A DNA stretch of 64,000 nt from Sphingomicrobium astaxanthinifaciens (GCF_022865105.1 NZ_JAKNYM010000001.1:705299-769298); one strand, 5' to 3'. Positions 19,827-29,263 are shown, counted from the stretch's first letter. Program-made: numbers and translations. Notes: generated by a model not told the origin, from the sequence alone.

Positions 19827-20315
19827 GTGAGGATCCTCGGGATCGATCCGGGCCTCGGCACCACCGGCTGGGGGCTGATCGAGGCGCAGGGCAATCGCCT
19901 GCGCCACCTCGCCAACGGCCACTTGAAGACCGACCCCAGTGAGCCACTCGCGCAGCGGCTCTCGCACCTCGCCGCGCAGCTCGAGGCGCTGATCGCCGAT
20001 CACCGGCCGCAAGGCGCGGCGGCGGAGGAGATCTTCGTCAACAAGAACCCGCGCTCGACGCTCAAGCTCGCGCAGGCGCGCGGCGCGCTGCTGTGCATCG
20101 CCGCCAGCCGCGGCATCACCATCGGCGAATATGCCCCGAGCGTGATCAAGAAGGCGGTGGTCGGCACCGGCGGCGCCGGCAAGGAGCAGGTCCACGCGAT
20201 GGTCAGGGTTCTGCTCCCCGGCACCCGCATCGCCGGCGCCGACGCCGCCGACGCGCTCGCCGTCGCCATCACCCACGCCCACCATGCCGCGAGCAGCGCC
20301 CGCGGCCTGGGCTGA
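19827..20315 (+). CDS. ruvC: Crossover junction endodeoxyribonuclease RuvC
   Basis: A 162-residue Holliday-junction resolvase. The GTG at 19827 begins [15 protein letters not shown], which places catalytic Asp7 where expected. The second acidic residue is in [10 protein letters not shown], and the final pair is in [16 protein letters not shown]. Upstream in-frame codons lack family similarity, so the GTG start is preferred; its ribosome binding site is weak. The gene ends 4 bases from a convergent lipoprotein gene that separates it from ruvA. Confidence 0.96.
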   Translation: MRILGIDPGLGTTGWGLIEAQGNRLRHLANGHLKTDPSEPLAQRLSHLAAQLEALIADHRPQGAAAEEIFVNKNPRSTLKLAQARGALLCIAASRGITIGEYAPSVIKKAVVGTGGAGKEQVHAMVRVLLPGTRIAGADAADALAVAITHAHHAASSARGLG

Positions 20316-20318
20316 GCC

Positions 20319-21290
20319 CTAGTCGGCGAGCGCCAGTCCGTCGGCGCCCGCACCCGCGTTGAACCGCCGCACCACCTTGCCCGTGTCGAGATCGACCAGC
20401 GCGACCGTCGCGCGCCCCGTCTCGGCGACGAACACATGGCGGCTGTCCTCGGCGAACAGGATCGTCACCTGCCCCGCCTTGCGGCTGCCCGATACCGGGA
20501 TGCTGCGCGGGGCATCGCCATCCTCGATCAAGGTCAGCGCGCCGTCGGCATAGTCCGAGGTCAGCACGCGGCGGCCATCGGGGCTCACCGCGACGCGGAT
20601 GGGAAAGCCGCCGGTGGCGTAGCGCCGCACCTCGCGATAGCTGCCGATCTCATAGGCGATCAGCGTATCGCGCGCGCGGTCGGCGACCCACAGGGTGCGC
20701 CCGTCGGGCGAGACCGCGAGCCCCTCGGGGGTCTCGCCCACCGCGATGTCGCGCCGTGTCTCGCCGCGCTCGAGGTCGATCACGCTGACCGTGCCAGACC
20801 CCATGTTGCTGACGAAGGCGGTGGCCTCGTCGGGCGACAGCGCGACCATGTGGCTGACCTCCTGCCCGGTCGGGATCGCCGCCACGCTGTCATCGGCAAG
20901 ATCGACGATCGACAGCGTGCCGCTGCGCTCGGTCGTGATGACCAGCCGGTCATCGCGCGTCCACGCGATGCCGTGCGGCGCGGCATTGTCGCCCAGCGCG
21001 ATCGTGCGCAGCGAGGCGGGCGCGTCGACCGCGAACAGCTCGACCGCGCTCGCGCCATAATGCACCACCGCGACCGTTTCGCGGTCGGGCGAGGCAGCGA
21101 CCTCGTGGGGCATCGCGCCGGTCGCGATCCGCGCCACCTCGGTGCCGTTGTCGAGGTCGATGAAGCTGACGCTGTTCTCGTCCTTGTTGCCGACCACGAG
21201 CGTGTCGGCGCTGGTGCCGTAGCGCAGCGGTTCGCCGGTCGTGTTGCAGGCGGTGAACAGGATGAGCGTGGCGAGGAAGAGGCTGCGCAT
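20319..21290 (-). CDS. YVTN-type beta-propeller lipoprotein
   Basis: A 323-residue protein with a lipoprotein signal (LILFTAC, Cys near residue 15). The rest is a run of about seven beta-propeller blades with the repeated patterns VSFIDLDNG, LSIVDLAD, VSVIDLERG and VALVDLDTG and with AVSPDG between them, as in YVTN/cytochrome-D1-like surface proteins. It is probably a periplasmic or surface lipoprotein; no catalytic motif is visible. The start follows AAGGA. It lies in antisense between ruvC and ruvA. Confidence 0.88.
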   Translation of the reverse strand: MRSLFLATLILFTACNTTGEPLRYGTSADTLVVGNKDENSVSFIDLDNGTEVARIATGAMPHEVAASPDRETVAVVHYGASAVELFAVDAPASLRTIALGDNAAPHGIAWTRDDRLVITTERSGTLSIVDLADDSVAAIPTGQEVSHMVALSPDEATAFVSNMGSGTVSVIDLERGETRRDIAVGETPEGLAVSPDGRTLWVADRARDTLIAYEIGSYREVRRYATGGFPIRVAVSPDGRRVLTSDYADGALTLIEDGDAPRSIPVSGSRKAGQVTILFAEDSRHVFVAETGRATVALVDLDTGKVVRRFNAGAGADGLALAD

Positions 21291-21395
21291 GATCGCGTCC
21301 TTCGATAACAGGGTCGCGCCCCCTTCTACGCCCCCCGCGCCGTGCCCGTCACCAACCCCTCGACAGACGGGCAGGCGGTCGCCACAGTCCGACGA

Positions 21396-21995
21396 ATGAT
21401 CGCGCGTCTCACCGGAACCCTCGCCGAAATCGGCCCCGACACCCTCGTCCTCGACGTCGGCGGGGTTGGCTATCTCGTCCATGTCTCGACCCGCACGCTC
21501 GATGCCGTGGGGCAGGTCGGCGGCGAGGTCATGCTCCTCACCGAGATGCAGGTGCGCGAGGATGCGATGACGCTCTACGGCTTCAAGAGCGCGGCGGAAA
21601 AGGCCAGCTTCCACGCGCTGACCGGGGTGCAGGGGGTGGGCGGCCGCGTCGCGCTCGCGATCCTCTCGACGCTCGGCCCCGACGAGCTCGGCAGCGCGAT
21701 CGCCAATGGCGACAAGGCGATGATCGCGCGCGCCAACGGCGTCGGCCCCAAGCTCGCCGCGCGCATCTGCAACGAGCTCGCGGGCAAGTTCGAGGGCTTC
21801 GCCGGCATCCCCGCCGCCGGCGCGAACGTCGCCCCCAAGGGCGGCACCGCCAAGGACGCGCTCAGCGCGCTCGCCAACCTCGGCTTCAAGCCCGCCGTCG
21901 CCGCCAAGGCCGTCGCCGCCGCGCAGGAAGAGGTCGGCGAGGACGCCACCCTCGACGCCCTCGTCCGCGTCGCGCTCAAGAAGGCGGCGAAGTAG
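21396..21995 (+). CDS. ruvA: Holliday junction branch migration protein RuvA
   Basis: A 199-residue DNA-binding subunit that tetramerises on Holliday junctions and loads RuvB. It begins [28 protein letters not shown] (OB domain, family start), followed by helix-hairpin-helix segments [14 protein letters not shown] and [16 protein letters not shown], and the flexible linker with the C-terminal RuvB-contact domain ([13 protein letters not shown]). The frame is open upstream to 21342 but the family start is at 21396. Confidence 0.96.
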   Translation: MIARLTGTLAEIGPDTLVLDVGGVGYLVHVSTRTLDAVGQVGGEVMLLTEMQVREDAMTLYGFKSAAEKASFHALTGVQGVGGRVALAILSTLGPDELGSAIANGDKAMIARANGVGPKLAARICNELAGKFEGFAGIPAAGANVAPKGGTAKDALSALANLGFKPAVAAKAVAAAQEEVGEDATLDALVRVALKKAAK

Positions 21996-22024
21996 CCGCC
22001 ACCACAGGCAGCTCGATCGCGGGC

Positions 22025-22076
22025 GAACAGGCGCAAACTTACCCCTCGCGGTGACCCTGAACAGGCGCTAACCTAC
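22025..22076 (+). repeat. Two imperfect 18-base direct repeats between ruvA and the next gene
   Basis: GAACAGGCGCAAACTTAC at 22025-22042 recurs at 22059-22076 with two substitutions, 34 bases apart. They lie in the 120-base gap after ruvA, upstream of the gene starting at 22116. They do not match the alphaproteobacterial LexA spacing GAAC-N7-GAAC. Confidence 0.7.
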
Positions 22077-22115
22077 GAGAACACGACGCCGCGAGGCCCT
22101 AGCACCGGAACACCC

Positions 22116-22694
22116 ATGACGATTGCCAATCTCCTCCTTCTGCTGACGGCCGTCCAAGCGCAGCCTCCTGCGCCTGAAGCGGTGAACCGAACCATGGAGT
22201 TCATTGCCGCACGGCCGGAGGAAGCGATGGTGCTGGGCCACTACGGGCGCCTGACCGTTCGCTCGCGCATTGCCGAAGGAGGACAGCTTAACGACCTTCG
22301 CGTGGCGAAATCGAGTGGGTCGGACCTGCTGGATGCCGCGACATTGGCGGATCTGGAAGGTGGCTCGGTCCGGGGCAGCGAGGTGGGCGATATCGTCGAT
22401 ATCGAGGTCGATTACCTGCCCTTCGATCAGGACAACATCCGAGAGTATAGCTGTCGGCAAGCCACACGCGACCTCACATGGTGGCAGTCTCTCTCGGACC
22501 AGAACACGCCCAGGAACAGCAGCATCTATCGCATGCTGAGCGGGCTCCTCCTGATCGGCACGATCGATCACGGATCGCCGCAGAAGCAGGCGGCGCGATA
22601 CAAGGCGTTCGGCGCCCATTTCGCGACCTCGATCGAGCGGTGCCGCGCGCGCCCCGACGCAAGTTTCCTGACCACCGCAGTCACCGCGGACTGA
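22116..22694 (+). CDS. Hypothetical exported protein, TonB-C-like region
   Basis: A 192-residue protein with a signal peptide ([16 protein letters not shown]). Residues about 45-85 ([35 protein letters not shown], key parts [16 protein letters not shown]) resemble the TonB C-terminal pattern of a beta strand, then VxxSSG-x-xLDxAA. That is an inference. Two Cys near the middle and end may pair. Base composition is visibly less GC-rich than ruvA and ruvB. It nevertheless overlaps the ruvB start as TGATG, so translation is coupled to ruvB. Confidence 0.78.
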   Translation: MTIANLLLLLTAVQAQPPAPEAVNRTMEFIAARPEEAMVLGHYGRLTVRSRIAEGGQLNDLRVAKSSGSDLLDAATLADLEGGSVRGSEVGDIVDIEVDYLPFDQDNIREYSCRQATRDLTWWQSLSDQNTPRNSSIYRMLSGLLLIGTIDHGSPQKQAARYKAFGAHFATSIERCRARPDASFLTTAVTAD

Positions 22695-23734
22695 TGGCCA
22701 CCGACCCCGACCGCCTCACCACGCCCGAGCGTCGCCCCGAAGACGCCGACGCCGCGCTGCGGCCCAAGAGCCTCGACGAATTCGTCGGCCAGAAGGGGGC
22801 GCGCGAAAATCTTCGCATCTTCATCGATGCCGCCAAGAAGCGCGGCGATGCGCTCGACCATGTCCTCTTCTTCGGCCCGCCGGGGCTCGGCAAGACCACG
22901 CTCGCCGGGATCATCGCGCGCGAACTGGGCGTCGGCTTTCGTTCGACCTCGGGCCCCGTCATCGCCAAGTCGGGCGATCTTGCCGCGCTGCTGACCAACC
23001 TCGAGGAGGGGGATGTCCTCTTCATCGACGAGATCCACCGCCTCAATCCCGCGGTCGAGGAAATCCTCTACCCCGCGATGGAGGACCGCGCGCTCGACAT
23101 CATGGTCGGCGAAGGCCCGAGCGCGCGTTCGGTGCGCATCGACCTGCCCCCCTTCACGCTCGTCGGCGCCACCACCCGGCAGGGCCTCCTCGCCACCCCG
23201 CTGCGCGATCGCTTCGGCATCCCCGTGCGGCTCAATTTCTACGAGGTGAGCGAGCTTGAACAAGTGGTCTCCCGCGCCGCCCGCCTGCTCGATGCCCCGC
23301 TCGCCCCCGACGGTGCGCATGAAATCGCCAAGCGCTCGCGCGGCACCCCTCGGGTGGCCGGGCGCCTCCTGCGCCGGGTGCGCGATTTCGCGCAGGCCGA
23401 GGGCGCGGAGAGCATCGATGCCCCCTGCGCCGACCGCGCGCTGACCCGGCTCGAGATCGACGCGCTCGGCCTCGACGCGATGGACCGCCGCTACCTCACC
23501 ATGATCGCCGACCTTTATGGCGGCGGTCCCGTGGGGGTGGAGACACTCGCGGCGGGCTTGTCCGAACCGCGCGACACGATCGAGGACGTGATCGAGCCCT
23601 ATCTCATTCAGCTTGGCCTCATCGCGCGTACCGCAAGAGGGCGCGTGCTGAACGGCCGCGGCTGGCAGCATCTCGGCCTCACGCCGCCCCGCACCGCCAA
23701 CGCGCAGGACGGCTTGTTCGACGGAGAAAAGTAG
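22694..23734 (+). CDS. ruvB: Holliday junction branch migration DNA helicase RuvB
   Basis: A 346-residue AAA+ ATPase motor that drives branch migration with RuvA. Walker A is [11 protein letters not shown] near residues 60-70, Walker B is LFIDEIHRL near 111, sensor 1 is in LVGATTRQG and the arginine-finger region is in [10 protein letters not shown]. The winged-helix domain ([14 protein letters not shown]) follows. The ATG overlaps the stop of the preceding exported protein (TGATG), so translation is coupled to it. Confidence 0.97.
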   Translation: MATDPDRLTTPERRPEDADAALRPKSLDEFVGQKGARENLRIFIDAAKKRGDALDHVLFFGPPGLGKTTLAGIIARELGVGFRSTSGPVIAKSGDLAALLTNLEEGDVLFIDEIHRLNPAVEEILYPAMEDRALDIMVGEGPSARSVRIDLPPFTLVGATTRQGLLATPLRDRFGIPVRLNFYEVSELEQVVSRAARLLDAPLAPDGAHEIAKRSRGTPRVAGRLLRRVRDFAQAEGAESIDAPCADRALTRLEIDALGLDAMDRRYLTMIADLYGGGPVGVETLAAGLSEPRDTIEDVIEPYLIQLGLIARTARGRVLNGRGWQHLGLTPPRTANAQDGLFDGEK

Positions 23735-24886
23735 ATGAGCCTCGCCCTTGCCGCCGCCGTGCTGGCCGCCGCGCAGGCCGTTCCCGTCCCTCCCGACTAT
23801 CGCGACCCCGCCAACTGGCTGTGCCTGCCCGGGCGCGAGGACGTCTGCGCCTGGCCCGTGACCGCGCACGAGCTGCGCCCCTCGGGCTGGGGCAACCCGG
23901 TCACCACCCTGCCCGATCCGCGGGCGCCGGTGGATTGCTTCTACGTCTATCCCACCGTCAGCCGCGACAGCGGGATGAACAGCGACATGACTCCCTCGCG
24001 CTCCGAAGAGATCCTGTTCGCGCAGCAGCAGTTCGCGCGTTTTGCGAGCGTTTGTCGTCCCTTCGCCCCCGTCTATCGGCAGATGACCGTCACCGCGATC
24101 GCGCTCGCCGCCACCGGCGCCGACATGACCCCCTATGGCGCGATCGCCTATGGCGACGTGCGCGCCGCCTTTCGCGAATATCTCAAGACCCACAACAAGG
24201 GCCGCCCCTTCGTCCTCATCGGCCACAGCCAGGGCTCGATCATGCTCGAGCAGCTGATCCGCGAGGAGATCGAAGGATCGGACGCGCAGGACCTCCTGCT
24301 GCGCGCGATCCTGCCCGGCTGGAACATCATGGTGCCCGAGGGCGAGGTCGTCGGCGGCAGCTTCACGTCGGTGCCCGGCTGCACCAGCGCGGCCCAGACC
24401 GGATGCGTGATGAGCTGGTCGACCTTCGGCGCGGGCGATGCCCCCGGCGCCGGCGCGCTGTTCGGCTATTCGCAGGTGACCGGGCTGCGGCCCCTTTGCA
24501 CGGTGCCCGCCGACCGGCCCGCCGACGGCGGCTGGACGAGCCTCGACGGCTTCTGGTTCGCCAGGTCGCGCTACCCGGTGAAGGGCGGCCCCATCCGCTG
24601 GAGCGCCGAGGGGCCGCCGCCCGGTCCCTTCGCCACCAGCGACGACCTCGTCGAGGCGCGCTGCATCTCGGCGGGCCGGCGCGGCTATCTCGAGGTGCGC
24701 GCCACCGCGCGCGGGGCGGGCGACAGCCGCACCGACCGCATCGGCGGCGAACCCGGCATGGGGGGCTTCTTCTTCCCCGGCTGGGGCAAGCATCTCGCCG
24801 ACATCGCGATCGCGCAGGACGAGCTCATCCGCCTCGTCGATCGGCTGGGTCGACAGCAGCAGGCGAGCGCCGCCGGTCGCAGATAG
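23735..24886 (+). CDS. DUF3089 domain alpha/beta-hydrolase, exported
   Basis: A 383-residue protein of the DUF3089 family, alpha/beta-hydrolases of unknown substrate. A short signal (MSLALAAAVLAAAQAVPVP) directs export. Markers are the N-terminal PANWLCLPG, the FYVYPTVSRD strand, and the nucleophile elbow in LIGHSQGSIML near residue 165. Its ATG directly follows the ruvB TAG (TAGATG) and uses the GGAG at the end of ruvB, so it is read with ruvB although no functional link is known. Confidence 0.88.
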   Translation: MSLALAAAVLAAAQAVPVPPDYRDPANWLCLPGREDVCAWPVTAHELRPSGWGNPVTTLPDPRAPVDCFYVYPTVSRDSGMNSDMTPSRSEEILFAQQQFARFASVCRPFAPVYRQMTVTAIALAATGADMTPYGAIAYGDVRAAFREYLKTHNKGRPFVLIGHSQGSIMLEQLIREEIEGSDAQDLLLRAILPGWNIMVPEGEVVGGSFTSVPGCTSAAQTGCVMSWSTFGAGDAPGAGALFGYSQVTGLRPLCTVPADRPADGGWTSLDGFWFARSRYPVKGGPIRWSAEGPPPGPFATSDDLVEARCISAGRRGYLEVRATARGAGDSRTDRIGGEPGMGGFFFPGWGKHLADIAIAQDELIRLVDRLGRQQQASAAGRR

Positions 24887-24920
24887 CGGCCGCTCCACCC
24901 ACGACCCCGCCAACCCTGCT

Positions 24921-24948
24921 TTGCAGCGCCAAAAGGCTGCGCTATTGG
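24921..24948 (+). promoter_or_regulatory. Promoter for ybgC-tol-pal, possibly leaderless
   Basis: TTGCAG (24921-24926) and TATTGG (24943-24948) are 16 bases apart. The start codon of ybgC is only 7 bases beyond the -10 box, so the transcript may begin at or next to the ATG at 24956. Confidence 0.5.
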
Positions 24949-24955
24949 GGCCGTA

Positions 24956-25408
24956 ATGATCCTGACCCCGCCCACGGGCCGCTTCGACGGCACGCTCCAC
25001 TCCTTCCCCGTCCGCGTCTATTTCGAGGACACCGACCTGTCGGGGATCGTCTATCACGCCAACTACCTGCGCTATTTCGAGCGCGCCCGCTCGGACATGC
25101 TGGCGCGGGTCGGGATCGATCAGCGCGGCGCGCATGACGAGGGGTTCGGCGCCTATGCGGTGACCGCGATGGACATCCGCTGGAAGCGCCCCGCGAAACT
25201 CGACGACGAACTCGTCGTCGAGAGCCGGGTCACGAAAGTTCGCGCCGCCAGCTGTTCCATTCAGCAACGCGTAAGGCGCGCGGATGCCATTCTCGCCGAG
25301 GCGCAGGTGACGGCTGCGCTTCTGACCCCCGAGGGCCGGCCACGCCGCCAGCCCGCCGACTGGGTGGAAAAGTTCAAGGCCGTCGCCGAAGAGGGGATGA
25401 ACACGTGA
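24956..25408 (+). CDS. ybgC: Tol-pal-associated acyl-CoA thioesterase YbgC
   Basis: A 150-residue hotdog-fold thioesterase. The catalytic Asp is in VYFEDTDLSGIVYHANYLRYFERARSD, the family signature (parts EDTDLSG and HANYLRY). It acts on short acyl-CoA or acyl-ACP and is the standard first gene of tol-pal. The stop overlaps the GTG of tolQ (GTGA). A promoter-like element ends 7 bases before the ATG. Confidence 0.96.
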   Translation: MILTPPTGRFDGTLHSFPVRVYFEDTDLSGIVYHANYLRYFERARSDMLARVGIDQRGAHDEGFGAYAVTAMDIRWKRPAKLDDELVVESRVTKVRAASCSIQQRVRRADAILAEAQVTAALLTPEGRPRRQPADWVEKFKAVAEEGMNT

Positions 25409-26094
25409 TTGCTGGGGTTGCTGCCAACGAACATCTGATGAGCCCGCTGACCCTGTTCCTGCAGGCCGACATCGTCGTGAAGGTCGTGATGGTCGGGCTG
25501 CTGCTGGCCTCGATCTGGACCTGGGGGATCATCTTCACCCATTCGGCGCGGCTTACGCGTGCGCGCGTGAAGGCGCGGCGCACCGCCGAGGCCTTCTGGA
25601 AGGCCAAGGACATCGACGGCTTCGTCGACGCGCACCGCGCCGATGGCAATGCCACCGCGCGGATCCTGCGCGCGGGGGTCGAGGAATATCATCGCTCGAC
25701 CCGCGCCGGGCTCGCCGACCGCGCCGCCGCGCGCGACCGGATCGCGGTCGCCGCCGAGGATGCGATGGCGGGCGAGCTGGAGAAGCTGTCCGACCGGCTC
25801 AACATCCTCGCCACCATCGGTTCGGTCGCCCCCTTCGTCGGGCTGTTCGGCACGGTCTGGGGCATCATGCGCAGCTTCACCGCGATCGCCGGCGCCAACA
25901 ACACCAGCCTCGCGGTCGTCGCGCCGGGGATTGCCGAGGCGCTGTTCGCCACCGCGATCGGGCTGTTCGCCGCGATCCCCGCGGTCATCGCCTACAACCG
26001 GCTGACCCACCGGCTCGACGCCTTCGAGAACGAGCTGACGCGCTTCTCCGACCGCTTCCAGGCCACGCTGAGCCGCCAGCTGGAGCGCGCCTGA
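25405..26094 (+). CDS. tolQ: Tol-Pal system proton channel subunit TolQ
   Basis: A 229-residue inner-membrane protein of the ExbB/TolQ/MotA family. One helix lies near residues 22-44 and two in the C-terminal half, with the channel helix LFGTVWGIMRSF region and the AEALFATAIGLFAAIPAVIAYN helix. With TolR it uses the proton gradient to energise TolA and Pal during constriction of the outer membrane. The start is GTG at 25405, overlapping the ybgC stop, with GAGGGG eight bases upstream. Confidence 0.97.
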   Translation: MIAGVAANEHLMSPLTLFLQADIVVKVVMVGLLLASIWTWGIIFTHSARLTRARVKARRTAEAFWKAKDIDGFVDAHRADGNATARILRAGVEEYHRSTRAGLADRAAARDRIAVAAEDAMAGELEKLSDRLNILATIGSVAPFVGLFGTVWGIMRSFTAIAGANNTSLAVVAPGIAEALFATAIGLFAAIPAVIAYNRLTHRLDAFENELTRFSDRFQATLSRQLERA

Positions 26095-26550
26095 ATGGCG
26101 ATGGGGCTGGCCTCGGGCGGTCGCGGCCGGCGGCGCGGCCGACGCGCGCGCCGCGCGCCGATGGCGGAGATCAACGTCACCCCGTTCGTCGACGTCATGC
26201 TCGTCCTGCTCATCATCTTCATGGTCACCGCCCCGCTGCTCGTCGCCGGGGTCGCGGTCGACCTGCCCGAGAGCCGCGCCGAGACGCTCGACCAGAGCGC
26301 CGAGCCGGTGCAGCTGTCGATCGACCGCGACGGGGTGATCAGCATCGATGACCTCGTGGTGCCCGAGGACGCGCTGGCCGACCGGCTCGCCGCGATCGCC
26401 GAGGAACCCGCCCCGCCCGAGGGGCGCCGCATCTACCTGCGCGCCGATCGCCGCCTCGATTACGGCCGCGTCATGCGGGTGGTGGGCGAACTCAACGCCG
26501 CCGGGCTCAACCGCGTCGCGCTGGTCTCGGTCGGAGAGGGGGCGGAGTGA
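26095..26550 (+). CDS. tolR: Tol-Pal system protein TolR
   Basis: A 151-residue ExbD/TolR protein: an unusually Arg-rich cytosolic N terminus ([14 protein letters not shown]), then [27 protein letters not shown] (marker parts [11 protein letters not shown]), in which the Asp in VDVM is the proton-conducting residue, and a periplasmic domain. It begins immediately after tolQ and its stop overlaps the tolA GTG. Confidence 0.97.
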   Translation: MAMGLASGGRGRRRGRRARRAPMAEINVTPFVDVMLVLLIIFMVTAPLLVAGVAVDLPESRAETLDQSAEPVQLSIDRDGVISIDDLVVPEDALADRLAAIAEEPAPPEGRRIYLRADRRLDYGRVMRVVGELNAAGLNRVALVSVGEGAE

Positions 26551-27317
26551 GGCTCGACCGCGCCGAATGGGCCGGCAACGGCATGGCGCTCGGGCTCCAT
26601 GTCGCGCTGGTCGCGGCGCTCAGCCTCAACCTCGCGCGGCACCCCATCCCTGCCGAGCCGCCCGCGGTGTTCGTCGAGTTCGTCGACGACGTCGGCCTCG
26701 AGGCGGCCGCGCCGAGCCAGGTGCCGCAGGAGGCCCCGCAGGCGACGACCCCCGACCCGATCGACGAGGCGATCCCGCCCCCGCCCGAGCCCGAGGCCGC
26801 GCCCGAACCGCCGCGCGCCGAGCCCCGCCCGACCCCGCCGCGCGAGCGCGCGACCCCCGCACCCGCGACACCGCGAGAGCGCCCGCGCCCGCGGCCGCGC
26901 GCGACCGGGCGCCTCGGCGATGACCTGCTTGCCGGGGTGCGCGAGGGCAACAGCCGCACCGGGCCGGCCGAGACCGCGGCGCCATCGGCGCCGGCCTTCA
27001 GCGCGCAGGCGCAGGCCGGCATCGTCCAGTCGATCCGGCGGCAGATCCAGCCCTGCGCCAACCGCCAGATCGATCCCGGCCCCGGGGCCAACGAGATCGT
27101 GGTCACGCTCAACCTGCGGCTCGACCGCCGCGGCAACCTTATCCGTCCCCCGCGCGTCACGGGTACGACCGGCGTCACCGCCGACAACCAACGTTACGAA
27201 CAGCGCGTGAAGGACCTTGCCATCGCCGCCTATCAGGGCTGTTCCCCGCTAACCGGCCTTCCGGAGGAATTCTACGACCGCTGGAAGGATTTCGACATGA
27301 CCTACAAATTGCCATGA
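26547..27317 (+). CDS. tolA: Cell envelope integrity protein TolA (TonB-like)
   Basis: A 256-residue protein with one N-terminal membrane helix (residues about 12-30), a long Pro/Glu/Arg-rich periplasmic spacer (residues about 60-135) in place of the Ala/Lys/Glu helix of enteric TolA, and a C-terminal domain starting near [13 protein letters not shown]. It spans the periplasm and contacts Pal and TolB. The start is GTG at 26547, overlapping tolR. Confidence 0.92.
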   Translation: MRLDRAEWAGNGMALGLHVALVAALSLNLARHPIPAEPPAVFVEFVDDVGLEAAAPSQVPQEAPQATTPDPIDEAIPPPPEPEAAPEPPRAEPRPTPPRERATPAPATPRERPRPRPRATGRLGDDLLAGVREGNSRTGPAETAAPSAPAFSAQAQAGIVQSIRRQIQPCANRQIDPGPGANEIVVTLNLRLDRRGNLIRPPRVTGTTGVTADNQRYEQRVKDLAIAAYQGCSPLTGLPEEFYDRWKDFDMTYKLP

Positions 27318-27328
27318 GGAGAGGCTTG

Positions 27329-28657
27329 ATGCTGCGCAAATTGCTGACGATGCTGGCGCTGTTCGTCCCGGGCGTGGCGCAGGCGCAGGAGGACGACCGG
27401 CTCACCGTCGACGTCGTCGGCGGCCAGCAGGCGGCGCAGCCCGTCGCGGTGCCGCAGATGGCCGCGCGCGGGCCGGTGACGACCCCGATCGGCAACATCG
27501 ACACGGTGGCCAACAATGTCGCGCTGGTGATCGCCTCCGACCTGCGCTCGACCGGGGTGATCACCCCGATCGGCCCGGTCGGCCTGCGCCGGTTGCGCGA
27601 CAGCGAGGTGACCAATCCGATCTTTCCCGACTGGCAGCGAAGCGGCGCCTCGGCGCTGGTCGCGGGCTATGTCGAATATGGCGCCAACGGGCGGCTCACG
27701 CTCGCCTGCTACCTGTTCGACACGGTGACCGGGCGCGAACTGGTCCGGCAGGGCTATGCGGTCGATCCGGCCGACTGGCGCCGCGCCGCGCACAAGTGCG
27801 CCGACACCGTCTATTCGCGCCTCTCGGGCGAGGCGCCCTTCCTCGACACAAGGATCGTCTACGTCGCCGAGACGGGTCCGAAGGACAATCGCGTCAAGCG
27901 GATCGCGGTGATGGATTCGGACGGGCAGAACCATCGCTACCTGACCGAGGGGCAGGAAACCGTCCTCACCCCGCGCTTCTCCCCGCGCGGCGACCAGCTC
28001 GTCTACATGAGCTACAAGGGCCGCCGCCCGCGTTCCTACGTCTACGATCTTGCCACCGGCCGCTCGCGGCTGCTGGTGCCCGGCACCGCCTTCACCTTTG
28101 CCCCCTCATATTCGCCCGACGGGCGCCAGATCGTCTTCTCGATGGCCGAAGGGGGCAATACCGACATCTATGTCGTCGCCGCCGACGGGGGCACCCCGCG
28201 ACGCCTCACCACCATGCCCGGGGTCGACACCAGCCCGAGCTTCTCGCCCGACGGCCGCCGGATCGTGTTCGAGAGCGACCGCTCGGGCTCGCAGCAGCTC
28301 TACGTCATGAACGCCGACGGCTCCGACCAGCGGCGGATCAGCTTCGGCGGGGGGCAATATGCCAGCCCGACGTGGAGCCCGCTCGGCAACCTCATCGCCT
28401 TCACCAAGATCGGTGGCGGCCAGTTCCGCATCGGCGTCATGGCCCCCACGGGCGGGGGCGAACGCCTGCTCACCTCGGCCTGGCAGGACGAGGGCCCCAG
28501 CTGGGCCCCCAACGGCCAGTTCGTCATGTTCCACCGGACCGAGCGCGGTTCGGGGAACGCCACCCTCTACGCAGTCCCGGTCAATGGTGGCCGGGCGCGT
28601 GTGATGCCGACCCCGCTGGGAGGTTCCGATCCCAGCTGGTCGCCCCTTCAAGACTAG
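27329..28657 (+). CDS. tolB: Tol-Pal system protein TolB
   Basis: Periplasmic beta-propeller that binds Pal and TolA; 442 residues from the chosen start. A signal peptide (MLRKLLTMLALFVPGVAQAQ) is followed by the N-terminal TolB domain and about six propeller blades with the WD40-like patterns TPRFSPRGDQLVY, APSYSPDGRQIVF and SPSFSPDGRRIVF. An earlier ATG at 27314 overlaps the tolA stop, but the AGGAG lies between the two ATGs at the correct distance from 27329. Confidence 0.96.
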   Translation: MLRKLLTMLALFVPGVAQAQEDDRLTVDVVGGQQAAQPVAVPQMAARGPVTTPIGNIDTVANNVALVIASDLRSTGVITPIGPVGLRRLRDSEVTNPIFPDWQRSGASALVAGYVEYGANGRLTLACYLFDTVTGRELVRQGYAVDPADWRRAAHKCADTVYSRLSGEAPFLDTRIVYVAETGPKDNRVKRIAVMDSDGQNHRYLTEGQETVLTPRFSPRGDQLVYMSYKGRRPRSYVYDLATGRSRLLVPGTAFTFAPSYSPDGRQIVFSMAEGGNTDIYVVAADGGTPRRLTTMPGVDTSPSFSPDGRRIVFESDRSGSQQLYVMNADGSDQRRISFGGGQYASPTWSPLGNLIAFTKIGGGQFRIGVMAPTGGGERLLTSAWQDEGPSWAPNGQFVMFHRTERGSGNATLYAVPVNGGRARVMPTPLGGSDPSWSPLQD

Positions 28658-28675
28658 GGACGAAGGAGTTATCCA

Positions 28676-29185
28676 ATGAAGAAGTTGCTGTTCATTTCCG
28701 CGGCGACCCTCGTGCTCGCCGCCTGCGGCACCAAGGACGACGCTGTCATCGCGCCCTCAGAGACCGCCTATGACGCGCCCTCGACCACGGTCGCCGACGA
28801 CGATGTCGACCTCATCGAACTGCCCAACGCGCAGGCCGCGATGATCGCGGCGGCGGGGTCGGACACGATCTACTTCGCCACCGACCAGTACAATCTCGAG
28901 ATGGACGCTCGCGCCACGCTCGAGGCGCAGGCGCGCTGGCTGATCGACAATCCCACCGTCAATGCCTCGATCGAGGGCCATGCCGACGAGCGCGGCACGC
29001 GCGAATACAACCTCGCGCTGGGCGAACGGCGCGCCAATGCGGCGCGCGACTATCTCGCCTCGATGGGGGTCCCCAACAACCGCCTGACGGTGGTCAGCTG
29101 GGGCAAGGAGCGCCCGGTGGCGCTCGGGTCGAACGAACAGGCCTGGGCGCAGAACCGGCGCGCCGTGACGGTGATCGTTCGCTGA
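28676..29185 (+). CDS. pal: Peptidoglycan-associated lipoprotein Pal
   Basis: A 169-residue outer-membrane lipoprotein (lipobox VLAAC, Cys near residue 17). The C-terminal OmpA-like domain carries the peptidoglycan (meso-DAP) binding motif in NASIEGHADERGTREYNLALGERRA (parts EGHADERGT). It is the last gene of this tol operon; cpoB/ybgF, which follows pal in many proteobacteria, is absent here. A strong hairpin lies downstream. Confidence 0.97.
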   Translation: MKKLLFISAATLVLAACGTKDDAVIAPSETAYDAPSTTVADDDVDLIELPNAQAAMIAAAGSDTIYFATDQYNLEMDARATLEAQARWLIDNPTVNASIEGHADERGTREYNLALGERRANAARDYLASMGVPNNRLTVVSWGKERPVALGSNEQAWAQNRRAVTVIVR

Positions 29186-29235
29186 TATCCGTCCCCGGTC
29201 GGCCTCGAGCCGAGCCGGACCCAAGCAACCGCGCG

Positions 29236-29263
29236 GGCGGGGTGGCAGCGATGCCGCCCCGCC
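29236..29263. terminator. Hairpin with GCGA tetraloop between pal and the convergent Sel1 gene
   Basis: A 12-base stem with one G-U pair (29236-29247 with 29252-29263) is closed by the GNRA-type loop GCGA. It lies between two convergent stops and can serve both strands. The T run after it is short on either side. Confidence 0.65.
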
